Assembly (NCBI RefSeq): GCF_002940685.1
Contig: NZ_PNFP01000009.1
Coordinates: 248,001-312,000 of the forward strand
Direction of reading: 5' to 3'
DNA: 64,000 nt
Source: Ensifer adhaerens
GTDB lineage: Bacteria; Pseudomonadota; Alphaproteobacteria; Rhizobiales; Rhizobiaceae
Shown: piece by piece, positions 46,833 to 55,589 of the stretch
How positions within the stretch are numbered: position 1 is the stretch's first letter
Layout: every line of letters begins with the position of its first letter
The notes under the pieces: model-generated
Database searches by the model: none
Told to the model about the DNA's origin: nothing
The model's input: the letters and a program-made list of their open reading frames with translations, nothing else
Translations under genes and position numbers: made by a program

Positions 46833-47552
46833 TCAATTTCCGGCGGAACTCTTCCGCCACACGCCTTCGCGTTCCAATAATTTCGTCGCGGCCACCTGCT
46901 CGGCTCCGCGCTTGGACCTGTCCGTTCCGGTCTCCGGCGCGACACCCGCGACTTCGACGGTTACCGTGAAGCGGGGGTCGTGGTCGGGGCCGGAGCGCTC
47001 ATCCGTCCGGTAGGCCGGGGCGATGCCGAACTTGGCATGCGCCCATTCCTGCAATTCGGTCTTTGCATCGCGACGCGCGCCGTCGGCGCGCACCGCGCGA
47101 TCTTTCCAGTGACGCAGCACGAAACCGCGGGCAGCTTCGAGACCGCCATCGAGATAGATGGCGGCAATCAGCGACTCTACCACATCGGCGCGCACATTCA
47201 TCATCGCCTTGCCGGTTATCTTCTTGACGTCCGAGCCGGTGCGGATGAACTGGTGCAGCTCCAGGTCGTCGGCGACCTTGGCGCAGCTTTCGGCGCTGAC
47301 GAGCTGGTTCAGCCGGACCGAAAGCTCGCCTTCGTTGGCATCGCGGAAGATCTGGAACAGAAGCTCCGCCACGCATAGCCCGAGCACGCGGTCGCCGAGG
47401 AATTCGAGGCGCTGGTAGTTGGAACCCTTGGCGCTGCGCGCGCTGGAATGGGTGAGCGCCCGGTCAAGGCGCTCCTTCTCCGCGAACTGGTAACCGATCA
47501 CGGCCTCAAGCTTTACCCGATCCTCCGCGCCCAGCGACCGAGACTTCATCAT
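46833..47552 (-). CDS. rnc: Ribonuclease III
   Basis: 239 residues. The catalytic RNase III motif QRLEFLGDRVLGL is present with its acidic residues, followed by DVVESLIAAIYLDGG. A double-stranded RNA-binding domain is at the C-terminus (KTELQEWAHAKFGIAPAYRTDERSGPDHDPRFTVTVEV). It processes rRNA and double-stranded RNA. The start ATG overlaps the lepB stop as ATGA, and era follows. Confidence 0.95.
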   Translation of the reverse strand: MMKSRSLGAEDRVKLEAVIGYQFAEKERLDRALTHSSARSAKGSNYQRLEFLGDRVLGLCVAELLFQIFRDANEGELSVRLNQLVSAESCAKVADDLELHQFIRTGSDVKKITGKAMMNVRADVVESLIAAIYLDGGLEAARGFVLRHWKDRAVRADGARRDAKTELQEWAHAKFGIAPAYRTDERSGPDHDPRFTVTVEVAGVAPETGTDRSKRGAEQVAATKLLEREGVWRKSSAGN

Positions 47553-48292
47553 TCGACCGCCTTGAACAGACGGTCGTAGCGCAGGTTCGCCGGCCACTTC
47601 CACACTTCGCGGAACGACGTGTCGTTGCCCAGCGAGAAGAAGATCATGCTGGCGCGGCCGACAAGGTTTTCGGCGGGCACGAAGCCGACGTCGAAGCGGC
47701 TGTCAGCCGAGTTGTCGCGGTTGTCGCCCATCATGAAATAGTGGCCCTCAGGCACGATGAATTCGCGCGTGTTGTCGCCACGCGAGTCCGGGAACTGGTC
47801 AAGCGTGTCGTAGGATACGCCATTGTCCATCGTTTCGCGGAAAACCGGAACGTCGCCGCCGGTGTCGTACTGGTCGTCGGCGCGGAAGGCGCCGTCCGGC
47901 GCGCGCTCGATCGGCTTGTCGTTGATGTAGAGGATGCTGTTGCGCACCTGAACGCGGTCGCCCGGCAGGCCGACGAGGCGCTTGATGTAGTCGATATCCG
48001 GGTTCGGCGGGAAGCGGAAGACGACGATATCGCCGCGCTTCGGTTCGCTTGCGAAAATGCGTCCGGAGAAGAGATCGGGCGAGAGCGGCAGCGAATACTT
48101 GGAGAAGCCGTAGGCGAACTTGTTGACGAAGATGTAGTCGCCGACGAGCAGGGTCGGCATCATCGAGCCCGAGGGAATGGTGAAGGGCTGAAAGAGAACC
48201 GTACGGATGACCACGGCCAGGAGCAACGCCTGGATGACGACCTTCACGTTCTCCCAGAGGCCGCTCTGCTTCGCTTCTGTCTTTTCTGCCAC
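47549..48292 (-). CDS. lepB: Signal peptidase I
   Basis: 247 residues. One membrane helix (about 16-34) leads to the catalytic Ser43 in IPSGSMMPTL and Lys104 in DYIKRLVGLPGD. GHYFMMGDNRDNSADSR completes the family boxes. It cleaves signal peptides on the periplasmic face. I chose the GTG at 48292, which has AAGGAAG upstream; ATGs at 48313 and 48355 are in frame. rnc is translationally coupled to it. Confidence 0.94.
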   Translation of the reverse strand: MAEKTEAKQSGLWENVKVVIQALLLAVVIRTVLFQPFTIPSGSMMPTLLVGDYIFVNKFAYGFSKYSLPLSPDLFSGRIFASEPKRGDIVVFRFPPNPDIDYIKRLVGLPGDRVQVRNSILYINDKPIERAPDGAFRADDQYDTGGDVPVFRETMDNGVSYDTLDQFPDSRGDNTREFIVPEGHYFMMGDNRDNSADSRFDVGFVPAENLVGRASMIFFSLGNDTSFREVWKWPANLRYDRLFKAVE

Positions 48293-48452
48293 GCTACTGT
48301 CTTCCTTTATCATCGCAACGCCCGCGCGGGGCCTGCTCTCAACTTTCATCCGCACTCTCGGTCCGGCTTTGGACTGCGCGCAATCCCGGTCTCATATGCT
48401 GCAAACCGCCGCCCCTTCAATCGGTCCGGGCCGGTTTTTCCAGCGGAATGCT

Positions 48453-48872
48453 CTAAACCGTTCCCTCAATCGGGGCAACGGGCAGCGCCTCGATAATCAC
48501 GAAGGCCTGGGCCAGGGGAAAATCATCGGTAATCGTCAGGTGAATGGCGGCGCGATGATGCGGCGGCAGCATCTGCGCCAGACGTGCTGCCGCACCGCCG
48601 GTCAGGTTCATTGTCGGCTTGCCGCCGGGCAAATTGATGACACCCATGTCCTTCCAGAAGACGCCCTGCGCAAGCCCCGTGCCGAGCGCCTTCGAACAGG
48701 CTTCCTTGGCGGCAAAGCGCTTGGCGTAGGATGCCGCGCGGTTCTTCCGCCCTTCGGACTTTGCAATCTCGATCTCGGTGAAACAGCGCTGAACGAAGCG
48801 CTCGCCGAAGCGGGAAAGCGAGTTTTCGATCCGCCTGATGTCGATCAGATCGCTGCCAATGCCTATGATCAT
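48453..48872 (-). CDS. acpS: Holo-[acyl-carrier-protein] synthase
   Basis: 139 residues. [18 protein letters not shown] holds the metal-binding Asp, and [18 protein letters not shown] is the second signature. It attaches 4'-phosphopantetheine from CoA to ACP. The start overlaps the DUF2062 stop as ATGA, and lepB follows after 160 bp. Confidence 0.95.
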   Translation of the reverse strand: MIIGIGSDLIDIRRIENSLSRFGERFVQRCFTEIEIAKSEGRKNRAASYAKRFAAKEACSKALGTGLAQGVFWKDMGVINLPGGKPTMNLTGGAAARLAQMLPPHHRAAIHLTITDDFPLAQAFVIIEALPVAPIEGTV

Positions 48873-49423
48873 GAAGGGGATCCGAGCTCCTTGGTGCGTG
48901 CCCGGCGGCGCTTCTGGAAGAGCCGGGCTGCCTGGTAGGCCGCGATGTAGGAAACGAGGGCGCCGGCTGCCGCCAGCGGCAGTGACCCGACCAGCATCGG
49001 CTTGAACACCGGGCCCCAGAGGGCCGAAAGATCGAGGTGCTCGACCATGCGCATGACGTCGGCCGGGCTTGCGGCATGCGCGCTCTCCACGCCCAGGATT
49101 GCCGTCCCGAGTTCGTAGGACGCCGTCAGGATCATCGGAATCGTCACGGGATTGGCGAGCGCGGTCGTGATCGCCGCTGCGACCAGATTGCCCGAAAGAA
49201 CGAAGGCCAGCGCCACGGCGATGACGATGTGCAGGCCGAAGAACGGTGTGAAGGAGGATGCGGCACCCGCCGCCACGCCGACGGCAATCGAATGCGGGGT
49301 CGAGGACAGGCGCAGCACGCGCAGCGTCACGTAGCGCAGGCCGCGCGCAAAGCCCTTGCGCGGCCAGATGATAGACCGCAGCCTTTCGGAAATCGTAACC
49401 GGTTTTCTGCGCCTGAATAACAT
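48869..49423 (-). CDS. DUF2062 membrane protein
   Basis: 184 residues. The basic N-terminus [24 protein letters not shown] is followed by the DUF2062 core [35 protein letters not shown] and [18 protein letters not shown]. Three to four membrane helices and a basic tail complete it. Function unknown. The start at 49423 fits the family N-terminus but has no strong ribosome binding site. It heads the DUF2062-acpS-lepB-rnc-era block. Confidence 0.85.
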   Translation of the reverse strand: MLFRRRKPVTISERLRSIIWPRKGFARGLRYVTLRVLRLSSTPHSIAVGVAAGAASSFTPFFGLHIVIAVALAFVLSGNLVAAAITTALANPVTIPMILTASYELGTAILGVESAHAASPADVMRMVEHLDLSALWGPVFKPMLVGSLPLAAAGALVSYIAAYQAARLFQKRRRARTKELGSPS

Positions 49424-49611
49424 TATGCCGTCATGACCGCGTCTTGAAGCCATCAGCCGGCACAAGACCGCGCGTCCGCCTGTTTGCTGGCCGCAAGATA
49501 GGCGTCCTGCCTGTTGCTTGCAACCCGCCCAAGCGCCGCGCACAGGTCGCAGACGTGCCATCTGTGCAACGCATGGCTCACCATCCCGCCAGAAGACGGG
49601 ACGCGACGGGC

Positions 49612-49761
49612 TTAGTAGTTGCGGAACAGGCCGCGATCGATCTGGCGCTGACGGTATTCGAGATCGATACGGTCGACCGAGCTATTGAGATAGGCGAGCT
49701 CGCGCTCTTCCTGGGTGGGGACGCGCAGAGCGCGGGTGATCTTCTTCAACTGATTGAACAT
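49612..49761 (-). CDS. DUF3563-family mini-protein, 49 residues
   Basis: The frame reads MFNQLKKITRALRVPTQEER, continues ELAYLNSSVDRIDLEYRQRQ and ends IDRGLFRNY. This matches the short DUF3563 family common in Rhizobiales as I recall it. It is highly charged and helical, with no export signal. AGAGG stands before the ATG. It lies alone between the DUF2062 and rsh genes. Function unknown. Confidence 0.75.
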   Translation of the reverse strand: MFNQLKKITRALRVPTQEERELAYLNSSVDRIDLEYRQRQIDRGLFRNY

Positions 49762-49972
49762 GGCAAACCTCTTTGTTTACCTCCCGACCGAGAAGATAGT
49801 TTAGAGGTCCCTGTTCTACCAGAGCCAGGAAATGGCGGCAGCCATGCACAAGTGACATGGCTTGCCGCTTCGCCATGCGGTTCGTGCCTGTTTTGCAGGC
49901 ACATGCCCGGCAGATGCGCGTGTGAGCCTTCGACCTCGGCGGTTCACACGCAGATCGCGACGCCCGCTCTGC

Positions 49973-52207
49973 CTATTCGAACAGGCGCTTGACCATCGAC
50001 ACGCTCGGCAGTTCCTTGAGCTGCGTGATCAGGTGGTTGAGCTGGCGCAGGTCCCAGACCTCGAGGTCGAACTGTAGTTCGCTGAAGTCGGCAGCCACGC
50101 GGCCCATCGACAGCGACCGGATGTTGACGTCGCTGGTGGCGATCGCCTGCGCCACTTCCGCCAGCGTCCCCGGCTCGTTCAGGGCGCTGATCGCGATGCG
50201 CGCGATGAAGCGGCTGCTGTTGGCCTCGTCCAGATCCCAGCGCACGTCGATCCAGCGCTCCGGCTCGTCATCGAACTTCTGCAGGATCGGCGACTGGATC
50301 GGATAGATGGTGATCCCCTTGTCCTTCTCCATGATACCGACGATGCGGTCGCCCGGGATGGCCCCGGCCGGGCTGAAATGCACCTCGGCATTGCCGGAAA
50401 GACCGCGGATCGGCAGGGCTTCCGGGCCTTCGGCCTGGGCGACGCCGTTGGCATCCTTGCCGCGGCCCGGCAGCTTGAACACCATGCCGGCGGCACTGCG
50501 CATGTTGAACCAGCCGTCGTCGGCGCTGGGCTTCACGGTCACCCGCTCGTCCTGATGATCCGGGAACACAGCACGCAGCACGTCGAGCGAGGAAAGCTCG
50601 CCACGGCCGACGGACGCGATCGCGTCTTCGACTTCCTTCTGACCGAGCCGATGCAGCGCCGGTTTCAGCGCCTCGCGGGAAAAGCTCTTGCCGGCGCGCT
50701 CGAAGGTGCGCTCGAGAATGCGGTAGCCGAGGCCGGCATATTGCTTGCGGATGGCCGCACGCGTCGCACGGCGGATCGCCGAGCGGGCCTTGCCGGTGAC
50801 GACGATTTCCTCCCAGGCCGGCGGCGGCACCTGGATGCCCGAGCGGATGATCTCAACCTCGTCGCCGTTGTTGAGGCGGGTGACCAGCGGCATGATGCGG
50901 CCGTTGATCTTGGCACCGACGCAGGTATCGCCGATGTTGGTGTGAACGGCATAGGCAAAGTCGATCGGCGTTGCGCCGCGCGGCAACGCGATCAGCTGGC
51001 CCTTGGGCGTGAAGCAGAACACCTGGTCCTGGAAGAGTTCGAGCTTGGTGTGCTCCAGGAACTCTTCGGGGTTGTCGCCCTCGGCAAGCGATTCGATCGT
51101 GCGCCTGAGCCAGGAATAGGCGTTCGACGTAGGCGAAAGCGCCTGGTCCGCCGATGCGCCCTCCTTCCCCTCCCCGTCCTTGTAGAGCGAGTGCGCCGCG
51201 ATGCCGTATTCGGCAATGTCGTTCATGCGTCGGGTGCGGATCTGCAGCTCGATGCGCTGGCGCGACGGACCGACGATGGTGGTGTGGATCGACTGGTAGT
51301 CGTTCTGCTTCGGCGTCGAAATGTAATCCTTGAAGCGCCCCGGAACGACGCGCCAGCGCGTATGGACGATGCCGAGAGCGCGGTAGCATGACGGTATGTC
51401 GTCGACGATGATGCGGAAGCCCCAGACGTCAGACAATTGCTCGAAGGACAGCGACTTCGACTGCATCTTGCGGAAGACCGAATAGGGCTTCTTCTGCCGG
51501 CCCTTGACCTGCGCCGCCTTCAGGCCCTCGGCCTGAAGCAGTTCCCTGAGTTCGTCCTCGATCTTCTTGATCAGGCCCTCGTTGCGCTCGGACAGTTCCT
51601 CCAGCCGCCGGGTGACCGTCTCGAACGCCTCGGGATTGATATGGCGGAAGGAGAGATTTTCGAGCTCCTCGCGCATGTCCTGCATACCCATGCGACCGGC
51701 GAGCGGCGCGTAGATATCCATCGTCTCCTCGGAGATGCGGGCGCGCTTTTCCGCCGACATGTGGTCGAGCGTACGCATATTGTGCAGGCGATCGGCCAGC
51801 TTGACCAAGAGCACGCGCACGTCGTCGGAGATGGCGAGCAGCAGCTTGCGCAGGTTCTCCGCCTGCTTGGCCTTCTTGGTGACGAGATCGAGCTTCTTGA
51901 TCTTCGTCAGGCCCTCGACCAGTGCGCCGATATCCTCGCCGAAGAGATCGTCGATCTCCTGCCGCGTCGCCGTCGTGTCCTCGATCGTATCATGCAGAAG
52001 CGCGACGGCGATGGTTGACTCGTCGAGACGCATCTCGGTCAGGATCGCCGCCACCTCCAGGGGGTGGGATATGTAGGGGTCGCCGCTTGCCCGCTTCTGC
52101 TGGCCATGCTTCTGCATCGCATAGACGTAAGCCTTGTTGAGCAAGGCCTCATTGACGTCGGGCTTGTACTTCTGCACGCGCTCAACGAGCTCGTATTGGC
52201 GCATCAT
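49973..52207 (-). CDS. rsh: Bifunctional (p)ppGpp synthetase/hydrolase (Rel/SpoT homologue)
   Basis: 744 residues. The hydrolase HD domain has His48 in YISHPLEVAAIL and His72-Asp73 in LLHDTIEDT, so it should be active. The synthetase domain (about 235-350) has KPYSVFRKMQ, WGFRIIVDD and NDYQSIHTT, also intact. A TGS domain (about 385-445) and a C-terminal ACT domain (about 665-740) follow. It controls the stringent response, which in rhizobia also affects symbiosis. The start is one of two adjacent ATGs, after AAGGGA. A terminator separates it from rpoZ. Confidence 0.95.
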   Translation of the reverse strand: MMRQYELVERVQKYKPDVNEALLNKAYVYAMQKHGQQKRASGDPYISHPLEVAAILTEMRLDESTIAVALLHDTIEDTTATRQEIDDLFGEDIGALVEGLTKIKKLDLVTKKAKQAENLRKLLLAISDDVRVLLVKLADRLHNMRTLDHMSAEKRARISEETMDIYAPLAGRMGMQDMREELENLSFRHINPEAFETVTRRLEELSERNEGLIKKIEDELRELLQAEGLKAAQVKGRQKKPYSVFRKMQSKSLSFEQLSDVWGFRIIVDDIPSCYRALGIVHTRWRVVPGRFKDYISTPKQNDYQSIHTTIVGPSRQRIELQIRTRRMNDIAEYGIAAHSLYKDGEGKEGASADQALSPTSNAYSWLRRTIESLAEGDNPEEFLEHTKLELFQDQVFCFTPKGQLIALPRGATPIDFAYAVHTNIGDTCVGAKINGRIMPLVTRLNNGDEVEIIRSGIQVPPPAWEEIVVTGKARSAIRRATRAAIRKQYAGLGYRILERTFERAGKSFSREALKPALHRLGQKEVEDAIASVGRGELSSLDVLRAVFPDHQDERVTVKPSADDGWFNMRSAAGMVFKLPGRGKDANGVAQAEGPEALPIRGLSGNAEVHFSPAGAIPGDRIVGIMEKDKGITIYPIQSPILQKFDDEPERWIDVRWDLDEANSSRFIARIAISALNEPGTLAEVAQAIATSDVNIRSLSMGRVAADFSELQFDLEVWDLRQLNHLITQLKELPSVSMVKRLFE

Positions 52208-52234
52208 TCGCTGGCGGTCCCTTGGAAGAAATCA

Positions 52235-52269
52235 ATAAAAAAGTGCGCCAATCATACGAGTGGCGCACT
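52235..52269 (-). terminator. Rho-independent terminator between rpoZ and rsh
   Basis: AGTGCGCCA / TGGCGCACT (9 bp) with a 10-base loop is followed on the minus strand by TTTTTTATTGATT. It is 40 bases after the rpoZ stop and just before the rsh start, so rsh probably has read-through control or a promoter within this gap. Confidence 0.75.
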
Positions 52270-52309
52270 GCTTTGAAAACACGTGGGAACGGGCGTTCCG
52301 CGACGGATC

Positions 52310-52717
52310 TCAGTAGTCGTCGCTCTTTTCCGGCGGTACCAGACCTTCGATCCCGGCAAGCAGTTCTTCTTCCGACATGCGGTCGAAGGTGATGGCTTCC
52401 GGCTGATCTTCGTCTTCGGCGACTTCGGTAAACGTCGTCTCTGCATCGGTCTGAAGCAGCGAAGCCGGATCGGGCTCAGGCTCGTCAACTTCGACATGCT
52501 TCTGCAGCGAGTGGATCAGATCTTCCTTGAGGTCGCCGGGAGACAGTGTCTCGTCTGCGATCTCGCGGAGCGCGACGACAGGGTTCTTGTCGTTGTCGCG
52601 GTCGATGGTGATGGCGGCGCCCTGGGAAATCAGGCGCGCGCGGTGGCTGGCAAGCAGAACGAGTTCGAAACGGTTATCGACCTTGTCGATGCAATCTTCG
52701 ACGGTGACGCGGGCCAT
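52310..52717 (-). CDS. rpoZ: RNA polymerase omega subunit
   Basis: 135 residues. [31 protein letters not shown] is the omega core, with [12 protein letters not shown] after it. The acidic C-terminal tail of about 70 residues is usual for alphaproteobacterial omega. It stabilises beta-prime and mediates ppGpp effects in some bacteria, which fits its place before rsh. AGGACAGG precedes the ATG at 52717. Confidence 0.94.
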   Translation of the reverse strand: MARVTVEDCIDKVDNRFELVLLASHRARLISQGAAITIDRDNDKNPVVALREIADETLSPGDLKEDLIHSLQKHVEVDEPEPDPASLLQTDAETTFTEVAEDEDQPEAITFDRMSEEELLAGIEGLVPPEKSDDY

Positions 52718-53180
52718 TGCCTGTCCTTTTGGGCTCGAAGCGCGGCGGCATCGCCGCTGCACGGATTGACAACACGAAACCGGAGCAGTCGCCTGAGGCG
52801 CCTCATCGGATCCGATTTCTGGAATTAAGCGCCCGGATACAATCAAAACAAGGCAAGTTCAAGTTTTTCCTTCAAGGGACGCTCACGTAACGTCACACTT
52901 CGTGATAAAATGCGATGGGAATGGGCTGGAGACGCCTTTTGCACATTAGGGTTGCATATTTGAGCGACCGACGAAGCTCCTGATAGAAAAGGCGACCCAG
53001 AGGTGTGGACGATCTATAGCAACTGCTAAAACTAGCTATATTCGCGAGCGCGCCGCTGGAATAATGCAATACATAAGCTACATTATTTGCCATATCAGCA
53101 ATTATTAATGTAATCGACTTACTTTTGCGCACCCGCCGGCAGGCGGTCTTTGACGCGCCGCCATTAAAAAAGGAAAGACG
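52718..53180. other. 463-bp AT-richer divergent gap between rpoZ and the NYN gene
   Basis: Both flanking genes start outward from this region. The right half (about 52,950-53,120) is clearly richer in A/T than the surroundings and holds two dyads: TATAGC / GCTATA, and TACATTA / TAATGTA (53,079-53,112). The latter has an inner TTGC / GCAA pair. The 79-codon leftward frame here lacks a ribosome binding site and a recognisable product. Confidence 0.45.
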
Positions 53181-53762
53181 ATGTTCGACCCCCGCGAAAA
53201 AATCGCACTTTTTATCGACGGCGCGAATCTTTACGCGGCATCGAAAAGCCTCGGCTTCGACATCGACTACCGCAAGCTCCTGAAAGCATTCCAGAAACGC
53301 GGTTATCTGCTGCGCGCCTACTACTACACGGCCCTCATCGAAGATCAGGAATACTCTTCCATCCGCCCGCTCATCGATTGGCTAGACTATAACGGTTACA
53401 AGGTCGTGACGAAGCCGGCCAAGGAGTTCACCGACTCCCTCGGCCGCCGCAAGATCAAGGGCAACATGGATATCGAATTGGCGATCGATGCCATGGAACA
53501 ATCCGAAACCGTCGATCACCTCGTCATTTTTTCCGGCGACGGCGATTTCACCACGCTGGTGGAAGCGCTGCAGCGCAAGGGACGCAAGGTTTCCGTCGTC
53601 TCGACCATGTCGACGCAGCCGCCGATGATTGCCGACGACCTGCGCCGCCAGGCCGACCACTTTATCGACCTCGCGACACTTCGTGCCGAAATCGGCCGCG
53701 AACCCTCCGAGCGCACCCCTCGGCACAACAGCGAACCGGTGGCGGATCCGGTCGAGATCTGA
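53181..53762 (+). CDS. NYN-domain (LabA/DUF88) PIN-like nuclease
   Basis: 193 residues. The acidic active-site motifs are all present: ALFIDGANLY, KGNMDIELAIDAM and FSGDGDFTTLVEALQRKGRKVSVV. NYN proteins are PIN-like RNases thought to work in RNA processing or decay. AAAGGAAAG precedes the ATG. The C-terminal 30 residues are disordered. It is divergent from rpoZ and convergent with smpB. Confidence 0.87.
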   Translation: MFDPREKIALFIDGANLYAASKSLGFDIDYRKLLKAFQKRGYLLRAYYYTALIEDQEYSSIRPLIDWLDYNGYKVVTKPAKEFTDSLGRRKIKGNMDIELAIDAMEQSETVDHLVIFSGDGDFTTLVEALQRKGRKVSVVSTMSTQPPMIADDLRRQADHFIDLATLRAEIGREPSERTPRHNSEPVADPVEI

Positions 53763-53894
53763 AACGCTCCTCTGAGCGCATCCGCTCTGTCGCCATGGCG
53801 CTGCAAGGACCGTCCCGCATCAGCGACGTCGATCGTTGAGTTCTCTCAATAAATCTCAAAGATTGCCAGGTTTTCAGCGCCGTGAGCGAGCGCC

Positions 53895-53929
53895 GCGTTG
53901 CATCGGCCCGTCCTTGGCGGATGCAACGC
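53895..53929. terminator. Stem-loop between the NYN gene and smpB
   Basis: Ten-base arms GCGTTGCATC / GATGCAACGC with a 15-base loop lie between convergent genes. Neither strand has a clear T-tract, so it is only a candidate. Confidence 0.3.
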
Positions 53930-53942
53930 AAAGACTTGTCTC

Positions 53943-54422
53943 TTAACCGCGGTCCTTCAGAAGCCGGTTCTTCTGGCGGTTCCAGTCGCGTTCCTTCGAC
54001 GTCTCGCGCTTGTCGTGCAGCTTCTTGCCCTTGCCGAGCGCCAGTTCCAGCTTGGCGCGGCCGCGATCGTTGAAGTAGATCTTCAGCGGAATGAGCGACA
54101 TGCCTTCGCGGTTGACCGCGCCCTGCAGCCGGTTGACCTCGCGCTTCGACAGAAGCAGCTTCCGCCGCCGCCGCGTTTCATGGTTGAAGCGGTTCGCCTG
54201 CAGGTATTCCGGCAGATAGGAATTGATCAGCCAGATCTCGCCGCCCTCGTCCGTCGCGTAGGATTCGGCAATATTGGCCTTGCCTTCGCGCAACGACTTG
54301 ACCTCGGTGCCGGTCAAAACCAGACCGGCCTCGTAGGTGTCGACGATCTCGTAGTTGAAGCGGGCCTTTCGGTTCTCCGCCACAACCTTGTTGACCGTGC
54401 GCTGGCTTCCTTTGGGTGCCAT
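53943..54422 (-). CDS. smpB: SsrA-binding protein SmpB
   Basis: 159 residues. [55 protein letters not shown] is the tmRNA-binding core. [20 protein letters not shown] and the basic tail [17 protein letters not shown] follow. With tmRNA it rescues stalled ribosomes. The ATG overlaps the dapA stop. No tmRNA gene is visible in this window. Confidence 0.95.
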   Translation of the reverse strand: MAPKGSQRTVNKVVAENRKARFNYEIVDTYEAGLVLTGTEVKSLREGKANIAESYATDEGGEIWLINSYLPEYLQANRFNHETRRRRKLLLSKREVNRLQGAVNREGMSLIPLKIYFNDRGRAKLELALGKGKKLHDKRETSKERDWNRQKNRLLKDRG

Positions 54423-55306
54423 CAGTTCATCAATCCTGCGTGTCTGAGCGCCGCATCGATTGCGGCCTCGGTTGCCGGTTCGAGCGTCGGCAACAGCGGC
54501 GAGCGCACGGCGCGGCTCATGCGGCCGAGGCGGTTCAACGCATATTTCGCGCCGCAGAGGCCCGGCTCCATGAAGATCGCCTTGTGCAGCGGCATCAGCT
54601 TGTCCTGATAGGCGAGCGCCTTGGCGTAATCGCCGGCAAGCGTTGCCTCCTGGAATTCGGCGCAAAGGCGCGGCGCGACGTTTGCAGTCACCGAAATACA
54701 GCCGACGCCGCCATGGGCGTTGAAGCCGAGCGCGGTCGCGTCTTCGCCGGAAAGCTGGACAAATTCCGGCCCACAGGCCATGCGCTGCTCGGATACGCGC
54801 TCGATCTTGCCGGTCGCGTCCTTGACGCCGATGATGTTGGCATAGGCCTTGCTGAGGGCTGCCATGGTCTCGACACTCATATCCACGACCGAGCGGCCGG
54901 GGATGTTGTAGATAACGATCGGCAGCTTCACGCTTTCGGCGATCGCGGCATAGTGCGCGAACAGGCCCTTCTGCGTCGGCTTGTTGTAGTAGGGCGTGAC
55001 CACCAGGATGGCGTCAGCGCCGGCCTTTTCGGCGTGCTGGGCAAGCTCGACCGCTTCCGTCGTATTGTTGGAGCCGGCGCCCGCGATAACAGGCACGCGC
55101 TTGGCGGCCGCTTCGATGCAGAGCTCCACCACCTTCTTGTGCTCGTCATGCGATAGGGTCGGAGACTCGCCGGTGGTGCCGACGGGCACCAGACCATGGC
55201 TGCCTTCTTTTATCTGCCATTCCACATGCGCGACGAAACCATCCGCATCCACCGCGCCGGCCGCGGTGAACGGTGTTACGAGAGCGGGAATGGAACCCTT
55301 GAACAT
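54422..55306 (-). CDS. dapA: 4-hydroxy-tetrahydrodipicolinate synthase
   Basis: 294 residues. The class I aldolase barrel has [15 protein letters not shown], the Schiff-base Lys in IIGVKDATG and the Tyr in VIYNIPGRS. It condenses pyruvate with aspartate semialdehyde in the lysine/diaminopimelate pathway. AGGAG lies six bases before the ATG at 55306. It is the first gene of dapA-smpB and divergent from the lytic transglycosylase. Confidence 0.95.
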   Translation of the reverse strand: MFKGSIPALVTPFTAAGAVDADGFVAHVEWQIKEGSHGLVPVGTTGESPTLSHDEHKKVVELCIEAAAKRVPVIAGAGSNNTTEAVELAQHAEKAGADAILVVTPYYNKPTQKGLFAHYAAIAESVKLPIVIYNIPGRSVVDMSVETMAALSKAYANIIGVKDATGKIERVSEQRMACGPEFVQLSGEDATALGFNAHGGVGCISVTANVAPRLCAEFQEATLAGDYAKALAYQDKLMPLHKAIFMEPGLCGAKYALNRLGRMSRAVRSPLLPTLEPATEAAIDAALRHAGLMN

Positions 55307-55589
55307 GCACAACTCCTGACGGCGTAAAAGCGAGCCTGCACTCATGCTTTGGCCGTAATCGACGGTTAAAAAACTGCCGCACCATAATCATGTGACGTGG
55401 CTGCGGCAAGCGTTGTAACACGGCATTTCACGCCGGTTTTCATGCAAAAGCTTGATGTTTCGCCCGCATAATCGCAACCGCCCAACCGGGGCGGGAACGG
55501 GATTGGCGCAATTTTTATCATCGATACTGGCCGCTCGGCTTGTCCTCGGGCAATCTGCGGCGGATGACACGGGGAACACGGGGCTCTTG

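Noticed and set aside
49884..49951. Two short hairpins after the rsh stop
   Set aside because: GTGCCTG / CAGGCAC and GCGTGTGA / TCACACGC are real pairs but lack T-tails on the minus strand, so a terminator call is not supported.
52893..53132. 79-codon leftward frame in the rpoZ-NYN gap
   Set aside because: GTG start with no Shine-Dalgarno, no family resemblance, and codon use unlike neighbours. The AT-rich composition explains the frame better.
53763..53942. Possible tmRNA (ssrA) beside smpB
   Set aside because: No ANDN-type tag frame or acceptor-like ends are visible; only one long-loop hairpin is present.
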